Assembly: GCA_900768625.1 (NCBI GenBank)
Contig: CAAGDO010000056.1
Coordinates: 1 to 26,809, forward strand
Direction: 5' to 3'
Origin: Bacteroidaceae bacterium
Lineage (GTDB): Bacteria; Bacteroidota; Bacteroidia; Bacteroidales; Bacteroidaceae
Length of the DNA: 26,809 nucleotides
Made by a program: the position numbers and the translations under genes. Below, in pieces: positions 15,098-22,922 of this stretch. How positions within the stretch are numbered: position 1 is the first letter of the stretch; every line of letters starts with the position of its first letter. A model generated the notes under the pieces. It did not search any database. It saw nothing but the letters and a program-made list of their open reading frames with translations, and was not told the DNA's origin.

Positions 15098-18000
15098 ATG
15101 GATATCAATAAATTCCTCAGCAAACTTTTGGGCAACAAATCCACCCGCGACATGAAGCTTATCCAGCCGTGGGTGGAGAAGGTGAAAGCCGCCTACCCTT
15201 CCATCCAGGAACTCGACAACGACGCGCTGCGCGCAAAAACTCAGGAGATCCGTCAGACCATCCAGCACTCGGCCGACGACATCAAGGCCAAGATTGATGA
15301 GGTCAAGGCGAAAGTGGAGGAGACTCCGCTGGAAGACCGAGAGTTGCTCTTCAACCAGATTGACAAGCTCGAAGCCCAGGTGCTCGACCGCTTTGAGGAG
15401 GCCCTCAACGAGGCACTCCCCGAAGTGTTTGCCATCGTGAAGGACACGGCCCGCCGTTTTGCCGAGAATGACACCATCGAGGTGACCGCCACGGATTTTG
15501 ACCGCGAACTGGCCACGACCCACGACTTTGTCAGCATCGAAGGCGACAAGGCCATCTATCAGAACCATTGGCTGGCCGGCGGCAACGACATGAAATGGAA
15601 CATGGTGCACTATGACGTGCAGCTGTTCGGTGGTGTCGTGCTCCATCAGGGTAAGATTGCCGAAATGGCAACGGGTGAAGGTAAGACCCTCGTGGCCACA
15701 CTCCCCGTATTCCTCAATGCCCTGACGGGTAATGGTGTTCACGTGGTGACGGTCAATGACTACCTCGCCAAGCGTGACTCCGAATGGATGGGCCCGCTCT
15801 ATATGTTCCATGGTCTCTCCGTGGACTGCATCGACAAGCACCAGCCCAACTCTGAGGAACGTCGTCGCGCCTATCAGGCCGACATCACTTTCGGTACGAA
15901 CAATGAATTCGGTTTCGACTATCTGCGCGACAACATGGCGATGAGCCCCAAGGATCTCGTGCAGCGCAAACATAACTTCGCCATTGTCGACGAAACGGAC
16001 TCCGTGTTGATTGACGATGCCCGTACGCCGCTCATCATCTCAGGTCCCGTGCCCAAGGGTGACGACCAGCTCTTCGAGCAGTATCAACCGCTCGTGGAAC
16101 GCCTCGTGGAAGTGCAGCGCAAGCTGGCCACGCAGTTCCTGGCCGAAGCCAAGCAGCTCATTGCCTCAGGTGACAAGAAGAAGGAAGAAGAAGGTTTTCT
16201 CCAGCTCTTCCGCAGCCACAAGGCACTCCCCAAGAACAATCCGCTCATCAAGTTCCTCTCCGAAACAGGTATCAAGGCCGGTATGCTCAAGACGGAGGAG
16301 ATCTATATGGAGAACAACAACCGTCGTATGCCCGAGGCCGTAGAGCCCCTCTACTTCGTGGTCGACGAGAAGATGCACAGCGTAGACCTCACCGACAAGG
16401 GTAACAAGTGGTTGGCCGACACCGTTCATGACGAGCAGCTCTTCGTGCTCCCTGATATCACGGGCGAACTCTCTGAGCTGGAGGCCGACAAGTCGCTGAG
16501 CGACGAGGAACGTCTGACCCGCAAGGACGAACTTCTTCAGGACTATGCTGTCAAGAGCGAACGCGTCCACACGATTCTCCAGTTGCTCAAGGCCTACACG
16601 ATGTTCCGCATCAATGAGGAATATGTCGTGATGGACGGTCAGGTGAAGATCGTTGACGAGCAGACAGGCCGTATCATGGAAGGCCGCCGCTGGAGCGACG
16701 GACTCCACCAGGCAGTGGAAGCCAAGGAACACGTGAAGGTCGAGGCCGCTACGCAGACGTTTGCAACGATCACTCTCCAGAACTATTTCCGTATGTACCA
16801 CAAGCTGGCAGGTATGACCGGTACGGCAAGTACGGAAGCTGGTGAATTCTGGAATATCTATAAGCTCGACGTGGTGGAAATCCCCACCAACCGTCCTGTT
16901 CAGCGTGTCGACATGAACGACCGTGTCTACAAGACGAAGCGTGAGAAATATGCCGCCGTCATCCAGGAAATCGAGGAAATGCGTCTGGCCGGCCGCCCCG
17001 TGCTCGTGGGTACGACCAGCGTTGATGTCAGCGAATTGCTGAGCCGTATGCTCCAGCTTCGCCATATCCCCCATCAGGTGTTGAACGCCAAGCTCCATCA
17101 GAAGGAGGCCGACATCGTGGCCTTGGCCGGTAAGAGCACCCTCGGCAAGGTGATGATCACCGATGCAGATGGCAACAAGCACGAAGAAGAGCGTATGCTC
17201 GGTGCCGTGACGATTGCAACGAACATGGCAGGTCGTGGTACGGATATCAAGCTGACCGACGAAGTGAAGGCCGCTGGTGGTCTCGCCATCATCGGTACGG
17301 AACGCCACGAAAGTCGTCGTGTGGATCGTCAGCTCCGTGGTCGTGCCGGACGTCAGGGAGACCCCGGTTCTTCTGTTTTCTTCGTTTCTCTTGAGGACAA
17401 CCTGATGCGTCTTTTCGCCAGCGAGCGTATTGCCCGCGTGATGGACAAACTCGGTTTCAAGGACGGCGAGATGATCGAAGCCAAGATGATCAACAACAGC
17501 ATCGAGCGTGCACAGCGCAAGGTGGAGGAGAATAACTTCGGTATCCGTAAGCGCCTCCTCGAGTATGACGACGTGATGAACAAGCAGCGTACGGTCATCT
17601 ACGAAAAGCGCCGCCACGCCCTGATGGGTGAGCGTGTGGAGATGGACATCGCCAACATGCTTTGGGACCGCGTGATCAACATCATCGACAAGAACGACTA
17701 CGAAGGCTGCCGCGAGGGCTTCATCGAAATCTTCGCCATGGAAGTACCCTTCACCGAGGAGGAATTCGACAGCATGAAGCGCGATGACCTCTACGAGAAG
17801 TCCTTCCAGGCTGTCATGGAAGGCTTCAAGCGCAAGACGGACCGTCTGGCAGAAGTGGCCATGCCCGTCATCAAGCAGGTCTATGAGAACCAGGGCCAGA
17901 TGTACGAGAACATTCTCGTGCCCATCACGGACGGCAAGCTGATCTATAACATCCGCACGAATCTCCAGAAGGCCTACGAAACCGGCTCGAAGGAAGTGGT

Positions 18001-18463
18001 GAACGACTTCGAAAAGGCTATTCTGCTCCATAACATCGACGATGCATGGAAGGAGAACCTCCGTGAACTTGACGACTTGAAGAAGTCTGTGCAGAACGCC
18101 AGCTACGAACAGAAGGATCCCCTCCTCGTGTTCAAACTGGAAAGTGTGCAGCTTTTCGACAAAATGGTCAACCGCATCAACAACGAGACGGTTGCCACTT
18201 TGATGCGCGGACAGATTCCCGTTCAGGCTCCCGAGGAAGTGCGCGAAGCCGCTCCCGAAGAACCCGCTCCCCAGCAGGGTCTGAAGACGAGCCACGAAAC
18301 GCTGGACGAAGCAGGAGACCCTGAAGCCCGTGAAGCGATGGAACGCGACACGCGCGAGAATCCCCGTCAGCCGATCGTGAAGCAGAAGGCCCCCGGACGC
18401 AACGATCCCTGTCCTTGCGGTAGCGGCAAGAAATTCAAGGACTGCCACGGCAAAGGACTCTGA
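15098..18463 (+). CDS. secA: Preprotein translocase ATPase SecA
   Basis: The motor that pushes unfolded proteins through SecYEG. 1121 aa; Bacteroidota SecA is longer than E. coli SecA (901 aa) because of insertions, including a charged stretch around residues 350-460. Walker A is MATGEGKT (190-197), the Walker B region is VDETDSVLIDDART (Asp298 onward), the NMAGRGTDIKL and QLRGRAGRQGDPGSS motifs are complete, and a C-terminal zinc motif CPCGSGKKFKDCH (Cys1105, Cys1107, Cys1116, His1117) is present. The frame is open upstream to 15002, but MDINKFLSKLLGNKSTRD at 15098 is the family N-terminus and follows AAACA-rich DNA. There is no clear promoter in the 71-bp gap, so it may be read with the two genes before it. 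Confidence 0.97.
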   Translation: MDINKFLSKLLGNKSTRDMKLIQPWVEKVKAAYPSIQELDNDALRAKTQEIRQTIQHSADDIKAKIDEVKAKVEETPLEDRELLFNQIDKLEAQVLDRFEEALNEALPEVFAIVKDTARRFAENDTIEVTATDFDRELATTHDFVSIEGDKAIYQNHWLAGGNDMKWNMVHYDVQLFGGVVLHQGKIAEMATGEGKTLVATLPVFLNALTGNGVHVVTVNDYLAKRDSEWMGPLYMFHGLSVDCIDKHQPNSEERRRAYQADITFGTNNEFGFDYLRDNMAMSPKDLVQRKHNFAIVDETDSVLIDDARTPLIISGPVPKGDDQLFEQYQPLVERLVEVQRKLATQFLAEAKQLIASGDKKKEEEGFLQLFRSHKALPKNNPLIKFLSETGIKAGMLKTEEIYMENNNRRMPEAVEPLYFVVDEKMHSVDLTDKGNKWLADTVHDEQLFVLPDITGELSELEADKSLSDEERLTRKDELLQDYAVKSERVHTILQLLKAYTMFRINEEYVVMDGQVKIVDEQTGRIMEGRRWSDGLHQAVEAKEHVKVEAATQTFATITLQNYFRMYHKLAGMTGTASTEAGEFWNIYKLDVVEIPTNRPVQRVDMNDRVYKTKREKYAAVIQEIEEMRLAGRPVLVGTTSVDVSELLSRMLQLRHIPHQVLNAKLHQKEADIVALAGKSTLGKVMITDADGNKHEEERMLGAVTIATNMAGRGTDIKLTDEVKAAGGLAIIGTERHESRRVDRQLRGRAGRQGDPGSSVFFVSLEDNLMRLFASERIARVMDKLGFKDGEMIEAKMINNSIERAQRKVEENNFGIRKRLLEYDDVMNKQRTVIYEKRRHALMGERVEMDIANMLWDRVINIIDKNDYEGCREGFIEIFAMEVPFTEEEFDSMKRDDLYEKSFQAVMEGFKRKTDRLAEVAMPVIKQVYENQGQMYENILVPITDGKLIYNIRTNLQKAYETGSKEVVNDFEKAILLHNIDDAWKENLRELDDLKKSVQNASYEQKDPLLVFKLESVQLFDKMVNRINNETVATLMRGQIPVQAPEEVREAAPEEPAPQQGLKTSHETLDEAGDPEAREAMERDTRENPRQPIVKQKAPGRNDPCPCGSGKKFKDCHGKGL

Positions 18464-18505
18464 TCGTGTTCTCTCTCTGAAACAAGATAACAGCAAATGA
18501 TAATT

Positions 18506-18550
18506 GAGCAGCGTGAATGATGCGAATACATCGTCCACGCTGCTCTTTTT
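18506..18550 (+). terminator. Terminator after secA
   Basis: GAGCAGCGTG (18506-18515) pairs perfectly with CACGCTGCTC (18536-18545), with an inner GATG/CATC pairing in the loop and five T's at 18546-18550. Confidence 0.9.
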
Positions 18551-18826
18551 CATTGCAGCATTAGGGTGCTGAGGGATGAAGAAGGAGAGATATACAGGAT
18601 AAAGGGCAAAAAGATAGGGTTAAATACCTTTTATATGTCTTAAAAGCTTATCTTTGCAATCGAGTAGGATTTTTCATACGACCCTACGCACAATAAATCA
18701 ATACCCCGACCCGTTACCTTTCCAGCTGGCCTCCCCCACTTTTCAGGGATGAAGAGCACCAGACGGACCAAACGAATCGGAAAACAATCGACCCCCTTTT
18801 CATAAGAAAAACAATTCGGAAAAACT
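18551..18826 (+). other. Spacer and leader before the ADP-ribosylglycohydrolase gene
   Basis: No gene is seen in the gap between secA and the next gene. After the secA terminator the DNA is A/T-rich up to the -7 box at 18649. The predicted leader of about 165 nt starts with a hairpin, GTAGG (18664-18668) with CCTAC about 15 nt further on, and then becomes C/A-rich. I recognise no riboswitch. Confidence 0.5.
18649..18656 (+). promoter_or_regulatory. -7 box upstream of the ADP-ribosylglycohydrolase gene
   Basis: TATCTTTG followed by C matches the Bacteroidota -7 consensus. The -33 region is poor (a TTTT run at 18629-18632, 16 nt away). The predicted start near 18662 leaves a leader of about 165 nt. 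Confidence 0.5.
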
Positions 18827-19618
18827 ATGCTTGGAAGTATTATCGGCGATATCGTAGGTAGCATCTACGAATTTGACAACATCAAGACCAAAGAATTTCC
18901 CTTCTTCAACGACATCAAGGAATATACCGACGACAGCATCCTCACGATAGCCACCGCCGAGTGGCTCCTCGACGGATGCGAAAAAAGTGCCGGCACCTAC
19001 TATCTGCGCTATGCCCAGACCTATCCCTACCCCATGGGGTCCTACGGCACAGGCTTCAGCTCCTGGGTGGCACGTGCTTCTCGAGGCGAAGTTGCCCCCT
19101 ATGACAGTTGCGGAAACGGTTCGGCCATGCGCGTAGGTCCCGTCGGATGGGCCTTCGACACCGAAGCGGAAGTGCTCGATGCCGCCCGCCGTTCGGCAGA
19201 AGTGACCCACAATCATCCTGAGGGCATCAAGGGTGCACAAGCCACGGCCCTCTGCGTCTTCATGGCTCGAACAGGCACCACGAAGAAGCAGATTCGCGAA
19301 CGCGTCACGGAACTCTTCGGCTATGACCTCCATTTCTCCTGCGACGACATCCGTTCGACCTACGGATGGGGAGCCACCTGTCAGGACACGGTGCCGCAGG
19401 CCATTGTCGCCTTCCTCGACGGTACGGATTTTGAGGACTGCGTGCGCAACGCCATCTCCATCGGTGGCGATTCCGACACATTGGGCTGCATCACGGGCTC
19501 CATTGCCGAAGCCTTCTATCCCATCGATGGAAAGGTGGCCCATGAGGCGCTCCGCCGTCTGCCCCAACCCCTGAAGCAGGTCGTACAGGACTTTGAAACC
19601 CGCTTCGGCCATAACTGA
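18827..19618 (+). CDS. ADP-ribosylglycohydrolase family protein (DraG/ARH type)
   Basis: 263 aa, a complete single-domain member of the ADP-ribosylglycohydrolase family, which removes ADP-ribose from proteins or small molecules using two magnesium ions. The N-terminus LGSIIGDIVGSIYEF is typical. Metal-binding motifs are present: YTDDS (33-37, Asp35 and Asp36) and GGDSDT (213-218, Asp215 and Asp217). No signal peptide, so cytoplasmic. No ADP-ribosyltransferase (DraT or toxin-like) is encoded nearby, so the substrate cannot be inferred from context. It is preceded by its own -7 box (18649) and followed by a 102-bp gap. Confidence 0.9.
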   Translation: MLGSIIGDIVGSIYEFDNIKTKEFPFFNDIKEYTDDSILTIATAEWLLDGCEKSAGTYYLRYAQTYPYPMGSYGTGFSSWVARASRGEVAPYDSCGNGSAMRVGPVGWAFDTEAEVLDAARRSAEVTHNHPEGIKGAQATALCVFMARTGTTKKQIRERVTELFGYDLHFSCDDIRSTYGWGATCQDTVPQAIVAFLDGTDFEDCVRNAISIGGDSDTLGCITGSIAEAFYPIDGKVAHEALRRLPQPLKQVVQDFETRFGHN

Positions 19619-19720
19619 TTATCAAACCAACGATAAAATTCTACGGCAATTTCACGTTCTGAATCCCCACTGCAACGCGTAGACTCGATTGATCTGGCCA
19701 AAGCCATAGCCATATTCTCT

Positions 19721-20683
19721 GTGGTATATGCCCATACCATGGTCTATACCCCACTGAAGAATTGGATCTATGTGTTCCATATGCCCCTTTTCTTCTTCCT
19801 CTCGGGCTATCTGTTCCGCTTCGACCGGCATCCCAACTTCATGCCCTTCGTGCGGCGGCGCTTCCGCCAGCTGATGTGTCCCTATATAGTCATCAATCTC
19901 GTCACCTTCGCCTTTTGGGCACTCGTTTCGAGAAATATGGGCGCAGAAACGGACGACACACCACTTTGGGACCCCCTACTCGCTGCCTGTCTGGGCAATG
20001 GACCAGACATGGTGCACGATGTGCCGCTATGGTTTCTCATGTGCCTCTTTGAAGTGGAATGCATCTATCATCTCGTGTTCCGCCATCGAACAACATTCCA
20101 ACGGCTGCTCCTCGCTCTGGGCTTCGCTTTGGTGGGATGGGCCAACTATCGCTTCAATCCCATCATGCTGCCTTTCAGTTTCGGCACGACGCTAGTGGCC
20201 GTCGTCTTCTATGCCCTGGGCCATGAAGCCCACCGCATCCGGCGTCACCCCCACCCTCTTTGGGCTGTTGGAGCATGCGTCGTCACGATCGGAGTCGGGT
20301 ATGCCAACGGGCGCATCAATATGCACCGCAACTACTATGCGGACTATGCCCTGTTCTTTCTCGGCGCACTGGCAGGCATCCTCATGATGATGACCCTTTG
20401 CCGCGAAGGAAACAGGCACCTCCCCGAACGGGTGAAGAAAGGTATGCGCTTTGTGGCTCGCCACACACTTTTCATCTGTGGCTATCAGTTCCTCGCCTTC
20501 TCCTTCATCAATGGAGCGCTGTTCTATGGATTCCAATTCTGCACCTCCCGCCTCGAAGAAAAAATCCTCGGCCCCTTTCTGCTTGCTCTGGCGGCAACAG
20601 CCCTCTGCCTTCTTGGGGCGGAAATCCAACAACGCAGCATCGCGTGGTGGCAAAAGCGGCATGGAATTGGGAGAATTTTCTGA
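19721..20683 (+). CDS. Acyltransferase family 3 membrane protein; start uncertain, probably upstream
   Basis: A multi-pass inner-membrane acyltransferase of the AT3/OafA type, which usually decorates surface glycans with acetyl or similar groups. From the GTG at 19721 it has 320 aa with about nine hydrophobic helices, including YVFHMPLFFFLSGYLF, a family hallmark. The frame is open upstream to 19637 and there encodes QRVDSIDLAKAIAIFSVV, the usual first helix. That restores the Lys-x10-His catalytic motif (Lys codon at 19700-19702, His in YAHT). A GTG start would delete this Lys. No ATG, GTG or TTG exists in the extension; ATT at 19649 or CTG at 19670 are candidates, or the true start was lost by mutation or sequencing error. 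Confidence 0.75.
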   Translation: MVYAHTMVYTPLKNWIYVFHMPLFFFLSGYLFRFDRHPNFMPFVRRRFRQLMCPYIVINLVTFAFWALVSRNMGAETDDTPLWDPLLAACLGNGPDMVHDVPLWFLMCLFEVECIYHLVFRHRTTFQRLLLALGFALVGWANYRFNPIMLPFSFGTTLVAVVFYALGHEAHRIRRHPHPLWAVGACVVTIGVGYANGRINMHRNYYADYALFFLGALAGILMMMTLCREGNRHLPERVKKGMRFVARHTLFICGYQFLAFSFINGALFYGFQFCTSRLEEKILGPFLLALAATALCLLGAEIQQRSIAWWQKRHGIGRIF

Positions 20684-20708
20684 TATTGCTTTTCATAACT
20701 AGCAATAT
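20683..20708. terminator. Inverted repeat at the acyltransferase stop codon
   Basis: ATATTGCT (20683-20690) and AGCAATAT (20701-20708) are perfect complements around a 10-nt loop, starting on the last base of the stop codon. No T-run follows, so it may protect the mRNA 3' end rather than terminate well. Confidence 0.35.
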
Positions 20709-20764
20709 AGGACATAAACACCAATTTTCCCCTTCTGTATAACCAGCGTTCACCAAAAAAGTGC

Positions 20765-20772
20765 TAAATTTG
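20765..20772 (+). promoter_or_regulatory. -7 box of the dxs promoter
   Basis: TAAATTTG followed by C fits the Bacteroidota -7 consensus. No clear -33 TTTG is seen 19-21 nt upstream. The start of transcription is expected near 20778, giving a leader of about 60 nt. Confidence 0.5.
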
Positions 20773-20815
20773 CTTCGCTCTATGCGCCTTTTCTCCAAAG
20801 GGTATAGGGCGAAGC
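20772..20815 (+). promoter_or_regulatory. Long inverted repeat spanning the dxs transcription start
   Basis: GCTTCGCTCTAT (20772-20783) pairs with ATAGGGCGAAGC (20804-20815), 12 bp with one wobble, and CCTTT (20787-20791) pairs with AAAGG (20797-20801) inside it. No T-run follows. Because the left arm begins on the last base of the -7 box, the repeat may act as DNA (operator) or as a 5' UTR hairpin if transcription starts early. Confidence 0.55.
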
Positions 20816-20836
20816 ATTGTTTGTAAGAGCAAAAGC

Positions 20837-22744
20837 ATGGAACAAGACAAACCTTTCCGTTATCTCCAGAACATCAACAGTCCGTCCGACCTGCGCAAGC
20901 TCAGCGTCGAGGAACTGCCCGCCGTATGTGAGGAGCTGCGTCGCGACATCATAGCCGAACTGGCCGACAACCCCGGCCATTTCGCATCAAGCCTGGGCAC
21001 CGTAGAAATCACGGTGGCCATGCACTACGTGTTCAACACGCCCTACGACCGCATTGTCTGGGACGTCGGCCATCAGGCCTACGGCCATAAGATCCTGACC
21101 GGTCGTCGCGATGCCTTCCACACCAATCGTCAATTCCACGGCATCCGTCCCTTCCCGTCGCCCGAAGAAAGCGAATACGACACCTTTGCCTGTGGTCATG
21201 CCTCAAACTCCATCTCTGCCGCCCTCGGCATGTCGCTCGCAGCCGTCAAGAAAGGCGAGACAGACCGTCAGGTCGTGGCACTCATTGGTGACGGTTCGAT
21301 GAGTGGCGGATTGGCCTTCGAAGGACTCAACAACGTGAGCGACACGCCAAACAACATGCTCATCATCCTCAATGACAACCACATGAGCATCGATCGGGCT
21401 GTGGGCGGAATGAAGGACTATCTGCTCCATCTCCACACCAGCAACTGGTACAACCGTCTCCGCTTCCGTGTGGCCCAAAAATTCACGCAATGGGGCTTGC
21501 TCAACGAAAACCGTCGTCAGAGCATCCTGCGCTTCAACAACTCCATCAAGTCACTTCTTGCCAACCAGCAGAACATCTTTGAAGGGCTGAACATCCGCTA
21601 TTTCGGTCCGACAGACGGCCACAACGTCGTGGAACTTGTGCGCATCCTGCGTGAAATCAAGAATATGCGAGGACCGAAACTCCTCCACATCCACACCGTC
21701 AAAGGCAAGGGCTTCAAGCCAGCCGAAGAAGAAGCCACCATCTGGCATGCTCCGGGAAAGTTCGACATCGAAAGCGGAGAGCGCATCGTGGAAAAACCCT
21801 CGAAACCCCAGCCGCCGAAGTTCCAGGACGTGTTCGGCCACACCCTTCTCGAGCTTGCCCAAGCCAACGAGCGCATTGTAGGCGTCACGCCGGCCATGCC
21901 CACCGGCTGTTCCATGAACATCCTCATGAAAGCCATGCCCGACCGCGCCTTCGATGTCGGAATCGCCGAAGGCCATGCCGTGACCTTCAGTGCAGGTATG
22001 GCCAAGGAAGGACTGATTCCCTTCTGCAACATCTATTCAGCCTTCGCCCAGCGAGCCTATGACAATGTCATACACGATGCCGCCCTCCTGCGTCTCCCCG
22101 TCGTGCTCTGTCTCGACCGCGCAGGACTCGTCGGTGAGGACGGCCCAACCCATCATGGAGCCTTCGACCTCGTGTCGCTCCGTGCCGTCCCCAACCTCAC
22201 CATCTGTTCGCCCTATGACGAAGCGGAACTACGCCGCATGATGTACACCGCCCAACTGCCCGACAAAGGCACCTTCGTCATCCGCTATCCCCGAGGATGC
22301 GGTTCACTCGTCGACTGGCGCTGCCCCCTCGAGGAAATCCCCGTGGGTCGCGGCCGGAAGCTCAAGGACGGAAAAGACGTGGCAGTCATCACGCTCGGCC
22401 CGATCGGAATAACCGCAGCCCAGGCAATAGCCCGTGTCGAGAAAGCCCATCCCGGCATATCCGTGGCCCACTATGACCTCCGATTCCTCAAACCCCTCGA
22501 TGGCGAAATGCTTTCCCATATCGGCCGGACCTTCCGCCATGTCGTCACCGTTGAAGACGGAGCCCGCATGGGCGGCATGGGTTCTGCCGTGAGAGAATGG
22601 ATGGACGACCATGCGTTGTCGCCCCATATCCTCCGTCTCGGACTCCCCGACCATTTCGTGGAACACGGAAAAGTCGAACAGCTCCACCATCTTGTCGGCA
22701 TCGACGAGGAAGGAATTGCCGGAGCCATTGAAACCTGCCTTTGA
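20837..22744 (+). CDS. dxs: 1-deoxy-D-xylulose-5-phosphate synthase (Dxs)
   Basis: Joins pyruvate and glyceraldehyde 3-phosphate, the first step of the MEP pathway to isoprenoids (quinones, undecaprenyl carriers) and a branch to thiamine and pyridoxal. 635 aa, normal length. Thiamine diphosphate-binding features are present: WDVGHQAYGHK with His79, GDGSMSGG (151-158) and the NDNHMSID block near residue 180. The transketolase pyrimidine domain follows at about 325-480 (VGITPAM-like VGVTPAM, EGHAVTFSAGMA, DRAGLVGEDGPTHHG), then a C-terminal domain. The start ATG at 20837 follows AAGAGCAAAAGC. Expression probably starts from the -7 box at 20765. Confidence 0.97.
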   Translation: MEQDKPFRYLQNINSPSDLRKLSVEELPAVCEELRRDIIAELADNPGHFASSLGTVEITVAMHYVFNTPYDRIVWDVGHQAYGHKILTGRRDAFHTNRQFHGIRPFPSPEESEYDTFACGHASNSISAALGMSLAAVKKGETDRQVVALIGDGSMSGGLAFEGLNNVSDTPNNMLIILNDNHMSIDRAVGGMKDYLLHLHTSNWYNRLRFRVAQKFTQWGLLNENRRQSILRFNNSIKSLLANQQNIFEGLNIRYFGPTDGHNVVELVRILREIKNMRGPKLLHIHTVKGKGFKPAEEEATIWHAPGKFDIESGERIVEKPSKPQPPKFQDVFGHTLLELAQANERIVGVTPAMPTGCSMNILMKAMPDRAFDVGIAEGHAVTFSAGMAKEGLIPFCNIYSAFAQRAYDNVIHDAALLRLPVVLCLDRAGLVGEDGPTHHGAFDLVSLRAVPNLTICSPYDEAELRRMMYTAQLPDKGTFVIRYPRGCGSLVDWRCPLEEIPVGRGRKLKDGKDVAVITLGPIGITAAQAIARVEKAHPGISVAHYDLRFLKPLDGEMLSHIGRTFRHVVTVEDGARMGGMGSAVREWMDDHALSPHILRLGLPDHFVEHGKVEQLHHLVGIDEEGIAGAIETCL

Positions 22745-22789
22745 TGCCTTGAAGTCGTCAACAAGGAACTCATTCCCCGCATCCCATCC

Positions 22790-22823
22790 GGTCCAACTGT
22801 TTGCTCATCCCATGCAGTTGGCC
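22790..22823 (+). promoter_or_regulatory. Hairpin between dxs and trkA
   Basis: GG-t-CCAACTG (22790-22799) pairs with CAGTTGG-CC (22815-22823) with one bulged T. It lies in the 178-bp gap. No T-run follows, so its role (weak terminator, processing site) is open. I see no other gene or clear promoter in this gap. Confidence 0.4.
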
Positions 22824-22922
22824 CGTTCCATCCGCCTGAAGACCTATTCCCCCATAAGGAAAAGCGGTCGGCAACAGAACATGTTTCTTTGCCCGATATA
22901 TTGAATCCGTAAGAAACTTCTT

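Noticed and set aside
16166..18553. 795-aa open frame on the - strand opposite secA
   Set aside because: It is fully antisense to secA, has no recognisable motif, is rich in His/Val/Leu as expected for a mirror of biased codons, and has no promoter or start context.
20773..20836. Thiamine diphosphate riboswitch ahead of dxs
   Set aside because: The leader is about 60 nt and lacks the conserved THI-box sequences; it is a simple inverted repeat.
22884..22891. Possible -7 box before trkA (TTTCTTTG)
   Set aside because: The second position is T instead of A and no -33 element lies 19-21 nt upstream.
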